Origin: JAWVZU01 sp033722075
GTDB lineage: Bacteria; Pseudomonadota; Gammaproteobacteria; Xanthomonadales; SZUA-38
Assembly (NCBI GenBank): GCA_033722075.1
Contig: JAWVZU010000042.1
Coordinates: 1-18,819 of the forward strand
Length of the DNA stretch: 18,819 bases
Direction: 5' to 3'
The number at the start of each line of letters is the position of its first letter. Positions within the stretch are counted from its first letter, which is position 1. Below, piece after piece: positions 15,032 to 18,819 of this stretch. The notes beneath the pieces are model-generated. The model made no database searches and was not told where the DNA came from. It saw only the letters and a program-made list of their open reading frames with translations. The position numbers and the translations under genes were made by a program.

Positions 15032-16276
15032 CTGACTCGAACTCCAGGCGGCGGCTTCGGTCCATGGCGGGTCCTGCGGGACCCGACCTTCGCCGTCTAT
15101 GCCCTTTCGGGCTGGGTTTCCACGATCGGCTACTGGGTCCAGCGCATCGCCATTCAGTGGGTTGCCTGGGACCTCACCCATTCCTTTGCCTGGCTGGGCA
15201 TCGTTGCCCTGGCGGAAGCGGTCGGACTGATACTGGTGATGCCGGTGGGTGGCGCGCTGGCCGATCGCATGGATCGCCTGGTGCTGGCGCGCCGCGCGCG
15301 AGCCTGCGAGTTGCTGGTTGCCCTGAGCCTTGCGCTGACCGTCTTCAGCGGGGCCATGACGATCCACTGGTTGGTGCCGCTGGTTGTATTGGCCGGCGCG
15401 GCCCAGGGTCTCTGGTCGCCGGCTCGGATGGCCATGATTCCCAACCTGGTGCCCGTCGCGGACGTCCCGGCGGCGCTGGCCCTGGGAGCGACGCTTTTCC
15501 ACCTGTCTCACTTCGTCGGACCCGTGGTGGCCGGATGGCTGATCACCGGCGCCGGCGTCGGTTACGCCTTTGTCTGCAACGCGATGACATTCGTCCTTTC
15601 CCTGGTCGTGTTGAGTGTCATCCGGCTGCAGCGCCACGAACACGAGAGCGGAACCCGCTCATCGCTGTTCTCCGGGGTGGTGGAAGGCGTCCGCTACATA
15701 CGACGGCATCCCGCCATCGGGCCACTGGTGGGCGCTGGGCTGGTAATGTCCGTCGCCCTGCGCTCGTACCGGGAACTGCTCGCGGGTTATGCCGATGACC
15801 TCTTTGCCCAGGGTGCGGACGGTCTGGCGGCCCTGGCTTCCGGCTCCGGGCTGGGCGCGCTCCTGGCCGCTCTTACCATGGCTACCTACGCGCGCACCCG
15901 AGGCCTGAGCCGGATCCTCATTACCTGCATGGCGGCCAACACGATTGCCCAGACCGGTTTCGCCCTCGCGCCGCGGTTCGAACTCGCCGTCTTTGCGGCC
16001 GGCGCACTCGGATTTCTCGTGACCGCCCTGGGCATGAGCGCCCAGATCCTCCTTCAGAACGCCGTGCCGGGGGCCAAGCGGGGCCGGGTCATGAGCCTCT
16101 GGGGCGTCCTGTTCTTTGCCGGCCCGCCGCTTGGGGCGTGGTTTGCCGGAACGCTGGCCATGACGATTGGAATTCGCGGCGCCTTGTTGATCCTGAGCGC
16201 CGGGGTGGCGATCTACCTGGTTCCGCTGGTCCGGCATCGCCGTGCCCTTGCCCAACTCGAGACCGGCGTGGATTAG
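15032..16276 (+). CDS. MFS transporter, EntS/MFS_3-like exporter, with non-standard start
   Basis: The protein clearly begins before the first normal start in frame (GTG 15236). The upstream frame encodes RVLRDPTFAVYALSGW, VSTIGYWVQRIAIQWVAWDL and SFAWLGIVALAEAVGLILVMP, which are the missing first two membrane helices, leading into the MFS loop motif GGALADRMDRLVLARR. The frame is open from the TAA at 15020-15022 but has no ATG, GTG or TTG. CTG 15032, after AAGG (15021-15024) with a 7-nt spacer, is the best start and gives 414 aa and about 12 helices. Alternatively one extra G at 15069-15071 hides an ATG at 15064, which would then read MAVLRDPTF. The C-terminal segment RGRVMSLWGVLFFAGPPLGAW is typical of MFS_3 (EntS-like) exporters. 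Substrate unknown. Its stop lies one base from that of convergent comM. Confidence 0.85.
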   Translation: MTRTPGGGFGPWRVLRDPTFAVYALSGWVSTIGYWVQRIAIQWVAWDLTHSFAWLGIVALAEAVGLILVMPVGGALADRMDRLVLARRARACELLVALSLALTVFSGAMTIHWLVPLVVLAGAAQGLWSPARMAMIPNLVPVADVPAALALGATLFHLSHFVGPVVAGWLITGAGVGYAFVCNAMTFVLSLVVLSVIRLQRHEHESGTRSSLFSGVVEGVRYIRRHPAIGPLVGAGLVMSVALRSYRELLAGYADDLFAQGADGLAALASGSGLGALLAALTMATYARTRGLSRILITCMAANTIAQTGFALAPRFELAVFAAGALGFLVTALGMSAQILLQNAVPGAKRGRVMSLWGVLFFAGPPLGAWFAGTLAMTIGIRGALLILSAGVAIYLVPLVRHRRALAQLETGVD

Positions 16277-16277
16277 G

Positions 16278-17780
16278 CTAGCCGATCCGCCGGTCGAGGC
16301 GCCGGTACTGGATGGCCTCGGTAAGGTGCCGGACCCCGACGACGGGGGATGCCTCGAGGTCCGCGATGGTACGGGCGATCTTGATGACCCGGTGATAGGC
16401 CCGAGCCGAGAGACCGAGTCGCTCGGACGCCTTGTCCAGCACGGCCGCCGGCTGCCGATCCAGCGGAGCAACCCTCGCCAGCTCGGTGGGCCCCAGCCGT
16501 GCATTGGCCTTCCCCTGGCGCTTGATTTGGACCTGCCGCGCCGTGATCACGCGGGCCGTAATGGACTTGCTCGGTTCTCCGGGTGCCATCCGGCCCAGTT
16601 CTTCCGCGGGCACCCGGGGCACTTCGATGTGCAGATCGATCCGGTCCACAAGTGGACCCGACACCTTCCGCTGGTAGCGGCCGACCTGCTCCGGCGAACA
16701 GCCGCAGCGCTCCGGGTCGGCACCGTGGTAGCCGCAGGGGCAGGGGTTCATGGCGGCGACGAGCTGGAACTGCGCCGGGTAGACGGCCCGGCGCGCGGCG
16801 CGGGCGATCACGATCCGACCGGATTCCAGGGGCTCGCGCAATACTTCCAGAACGCGCCGGTCGAACTCCGGCAACTCGTCCAGGAACAGCACGCCGTGAT
16901 GCGCCAGCGAGATCTCTCCGGGGCGTGGGTTGGCCCCGCCGCCGACCAGCGCGACCGAGGAACTCGAATGGTGTGGTGCGCGAAACGGTCGGCAGCGCCA
17001 GTCCGCGGAGTCGAAGCCGAGGTCACTGATGGACGCCAGCGCGGCAGCCTCCTGGGCCTCGACTTCGCTCATGGGCGGCAGGATGCCGGGGAGGCGACTG
17101 GCCAGCATGGTCTTGCCGGTCCCCGGCGGGCCGAAGAGCAGGAGGTTGTGCTCACCGGCCGCGGCGATCTCGAGCGCGCGGCGCGCCTGCTGCTGACCGC
17201 GTACGTCCGACATGTCCAGCTCCGGCCGCGCGGATGACGCCTGGTTCGCCGCGGCCGGGGGCAATTCCTCCCCGGTCTTCAGGTAGGCGCAAACGTCCAG
17301 AAGTCGCTCGGCAAGCCGTACCCGGGCGTTGCTGATGAGGGCCGCCTCGGCGCCATTGGCTGCCGGACAGATCAGCGTCTGCCCGGACCGGGCGCAGGCG
17401 AGCGCCACCGGCAGCACGCCCCGGATCGGGCGCAGTTCTCCATTGAGCCCAAGCTCCCCGACGAAGACGTGATTGTCCATGCGGGCGGTTGGAAGCTGAC
17501 GACTGGCGGCCAGGAGGCCGAGCGCAATGGGCAGGTCGTAGCGACCGCCTTCCTTCGGCAACTCGGCCGGTGCGAGACTGATGATGATCCGGCTTTGTGG
17601 AAACTTGAAATTGTCATTCAGCAGGGCGGCCCGGACCCGGTCCTTGCTCTCCTTGACCGCGGCTTCCGGCAGCCCGACGATCGACAGCGCCGGGAGCCCG
17701 CCATGGACGTGTACCTCGACCCTGACCTCCGGCGCAGCGATTCCCTGCTGCGCGCGGCACCCCACCGTTGCCAGACCCAT
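16278..17780 (-). CDS. comM: ComM/YifB-type Mg chelatase-like AAA+ ATPase
   Basis: 500 aa. The N-terminal ChlI-like domain (VHGGLPALSIVGLPEAAVKESKDRV, and LPKEGGRYDLPIALGLL near 74-90) precedes an AAA+ module with Walker A GPPGTGKT (217-224) and Walker B VLFLDE (297-302). A zinc-type cluster NPCPCG...CGCS follows (C347, C349, C359, C361), then an arginine-bearing segment LVDRIDLHIEVPRV and a C-terminal Mg_chelatase_C helix bundle (LSARAYHRVIKIARTIADL). ComM is a hexameric helicase that drives branch migration when transformed DNA is integrated. It is widespread also in species not known to be competent. Start ATG 17780; about 72 bp separate it from mobA upstream. Confidence 0.96.
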   Translation of the reverse strand: MGLATVGCRAQQGIAAPEVRVEVHVHGGLPALSIVGLPEAAVKESKDRVRAALLNDNFKFPQSRIIISLAPAELPKEGGRYDLPIALGLLAASRQLPTARMDNHVFVGELGLNGELRPIRGVLPVALACARSGQTLICPAANGAEAALISNARVRLAERLLDVCAYLKTGEELPPAAANQASSARPELDMSDVRGQQQARRALEIAAAGEHNLLLFGPPGTGKTMLASRLPGILPPMSEVEAQEAAALASISDLGFDSADWRCRPFRAPHHSSSSVALVGGGANPRPGEISLAHHGVLFLDELPEFDRRVLEVLREPLESGRIVIARAARRAVYPAQFQLVAAMNPCPCGYHGADPERCGCSPEQVGRYQRKVSGPLVDRIDLHIEVPRVPAEELGRMAPGEPSKSITARVITARQVQIKRQGKANARLGPTELARVAPLDRQPAAVLDKASERLGLSARAYHRVIKIARTIADLEASPVVGVRHLTEAIQYRRLDRRIG

Positions 17781-17852
17781 CGTCGAAATCCTTTTCGAAC
17801 CTGCCGCAAAGCATGGCGGGCGGCACCTCTGCCCGCCAGCGGAAAACGCCGA

Positions 17853-18419
17853 TCATTCCTGTAGGAATTTCTCCAATTCAGGCGTATTGAGGTTGCGCAG
17901 TTCGCCGGATTCAGCCGGGACCAAAGGGGCATCGACCGCCTCCAGCCACCCGCGCAGGGAGCGATTGCCCTGGTCGAACCAATCGCCCAGGGGCTTCGCC
18001 GCGCCGGGCTCGTAGATGGCGCACAGGGGCTCCGGCCGACCGTCATGGGTGACGGCACAGGCAGGCTTCGTGCCGCGCGCCGCGGCCAGGCGGCCCAGCG
18101 TTTCCGGTTTCAGGAACGGCAGGTCGACGGCCAGGGCCCACCAGGCCGCTGCCGGGTCGAGAGCGAAAGCCGCCAGCAGGCCGGCCATCGGTCCACCGTC
18201 GCTCACGGGGTCCACGACCACCGGATGGCGGTGGCGCAAGGTATCGGATCGCTGGTCGGGCGCGATCGCGACCCGGATATCGCTGCAGAACGGGCTCAGC
18301 ATATCGACTGCATGGTCGAGCAACGTTCTTCCACGGTAGGTCAGGGCGGCCTTGTCGCGGCCCATGCGCCGGCTGCGGCCTCCCGCGAGGACGACGCCGC
18401 GCAGCACCGGAGGGCTCAT
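17853..18419 (-). CDS. mobA: Molybdenum cofactor guanylyltransferase
   Basis: Adds GMP to molybdopterin to form the guanine dinucleotide cofactor (bis-MGD) used by DMSO-reductase-family enzymes. 188 aa, normal length. The nucleotide-binding signature LAGGRSRRMGRDKA is at 11-24; DPVSDGGPMAGL and AVDLPFL with the metal-binding Asp follow, and RNLNTPEL is near the end. Its ATG overlaps the stop of the upstream molybdoenzyme gene (ATGA), so enzyme and cofactor maturation are translated together. All motifs are intact. Confidence 0.96.
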   Translation of the reverse strand: MSPPVLRGVVLAGGRSRRMGRDKAALTYRGRTLLDHAVDMLSPFCSDIRVAIAPDQRSDTLRHRHPVVVDPVSDGGPMAGLLAAFALDPAAAWWALAVDLPFLKPETLGRLAAARGTKPACAVTHDGRPEPLCAIYEPGAAKPLGDWFDQGNRSLRGWLEAVDAPLVPAESGELRNLNTPELEKFLQE

Positions 18420-18819
18420 GGCTTCCGACTGGGCGTCAGGCTGACCTCGACCGACTTGTAGGCCGGCGTCATGCTGCCTTGGGCATAGGATTCGATGGGG
18501 ACGAGGTCATTCGTCTCGGGATAGTAGGAAGCTACGCAGCCGCGCGGAATGTCGTAGGGCACGAGGCGAAATCCGCGCACCGTTCGGGTTTCGTCCCGAA
18601 AGTGGCTGGTGATGTCGACCTGTTCGCCGGCGGTCAGCTGCGCGGCGCGAAGGTCATCCGGATTGATGAACAGCACCCGCCGGGACCCGCTGATGCCGCG
18701 ATAGCGGTCGTTTTCAGAGTAGACCGTGGTGTTGAACTGGTCGTGAGTGCGCAGGGTGGTCATCAGCAGCCGACCCGGCGCGGCGAATGCCGGCTGGGTC
18801 GGATGGATCGTAAACCGGG
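18416..18819 (-). CDS. FdhF/YdeP-family molybdopterin oxidoreductase, C-terminal part (5' end outside window)
   Basis: The frame is open to the window edge; the first ATG in view (18763) is internal because RFTIHPTQPAFAAPGRLL precedes it in frame. The visible 134 residues form the molydop-binding domain at the C-terminus of YdeP-like formate-dehydrogenase-alpha homologues: LRTHDQFNTTVY, DRYRGISGSRRVLF, LVPYDIPRGCVASYYPETN and LVPIESYAQGSMTPAYKS. YdeP in E. coli is linked to acid resistance, but substrates of the family are uncertain. Coupling to mobA by a 4-base overlap fits a bis-MGD enzyme. Confidence 0.92.
   Translation of the reverse strand, partial: RFTIHPTQPAFAAPGRLLMTTLRTHDQFNTTVYSENDRYRGISGSRRVLFINPDDLRAAQLTAGEQVDITSHFRDETRTVRGFRLVPYDIPRGCVASYYPETNDLVPIESYAQGSMTPAYKSVEVSLTPSRKP

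Noticed and set aside
15064..15798. Plus-strand frame starting at the ATG just after the LysM gene
   Set aside because: Gly/Arg/Pro-rich shadow of the MFS frame with no membrane helices. The ATG itself remains a candidate for the MFS start only if a base is extra.
1..18819. CRISPR array, defence island or biosynthetic cluster
   Set aside because: No direct-repeat array, no nuclease, toxin-antitoxin or biosynthetic gene; nearly every gene belongs to a known housekeeping family.

Overview
The window is a compact, GC-rich chromosomal stretch of bacterial housekeeping genes with almost no long non-coding gaps. Gene order (rlpA-dacA-ybeD-lipB-lipA; def-fmt-rsmB-DUF4390-ntrY with a divergent LysM gene; comM; mobA) and protein character point to a gammaproteobacterium of the Xanthomonadales/Lysobacterales or Wenzhouxiangella-like type. 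That placement is inference from synteny; there is no rRNA in the window to confirm it. I found no tRNA, rRNA, CRISPR array, prophage or full-length transposase gene.

Layout. (1) 1-3718, plus strand: the 3' part of rlpA, then dacA (PBP5-type carboxypeptidase), a YbeD-like regulator, lipB and lipA, the last three overlapping or nearly so. Together they trim cell-wall peptidoglycan and build protein-bound lipoate. (2) 3857-6043, plus: prc, the periplasmic tail-specific protease, closed by a strong intrinsic terminator. (3) 6131-6334: a very AT-rich island with an extended -10 promoter, an A-rich AAN-repeat leader, a hairpin and a second strong terminator. This looks like an undescribed small RNA of about 107 nt. 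(4) 6335-7597: a DUF4252 exported protein (minus) divergent from an AhpD-like carboxymuconolactone decarboxylase family protein (plus). (5) 7641-7765: a large imperfect inverted repeat made of CATGAAA units. (6) 13564 back to 7788, minus: def, fmt, rsmB, a DUF4390 protein and the sensor kinase ntrY, covering N-terminal formyl metabolism, 16S rRNA m5C967 methylation and envelope or nitrogen sensing. A 253-bp element with terminal inverted repeats, not described as far as I know, sits between def and fmt. It supplies the def stop codon and the DNA immediately upstream of fmt. (7) 13808-16276, plus: a LysM-domain exported protein, then a 12-TM MFS exporter whose start is not a normal codon. (8) 18819 back to 16278, minus: the end of a YdeP-like molybdoenzyme, mobA (which makes the guanylated molybdenum cofactor such enzymes need) and comM (the branch-migration helicase of natural transformation).

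The coding genes are mostly ordinary. The novelty lies in the gaps: the putative sRNA, the two structured repeat elements, and the broken syntenies at ntrY (no ntrX next to it) and after the LysM gene (no dprA). I saw no evidence for a new defence, biosynthetic or mobile system, and I do not claim one.
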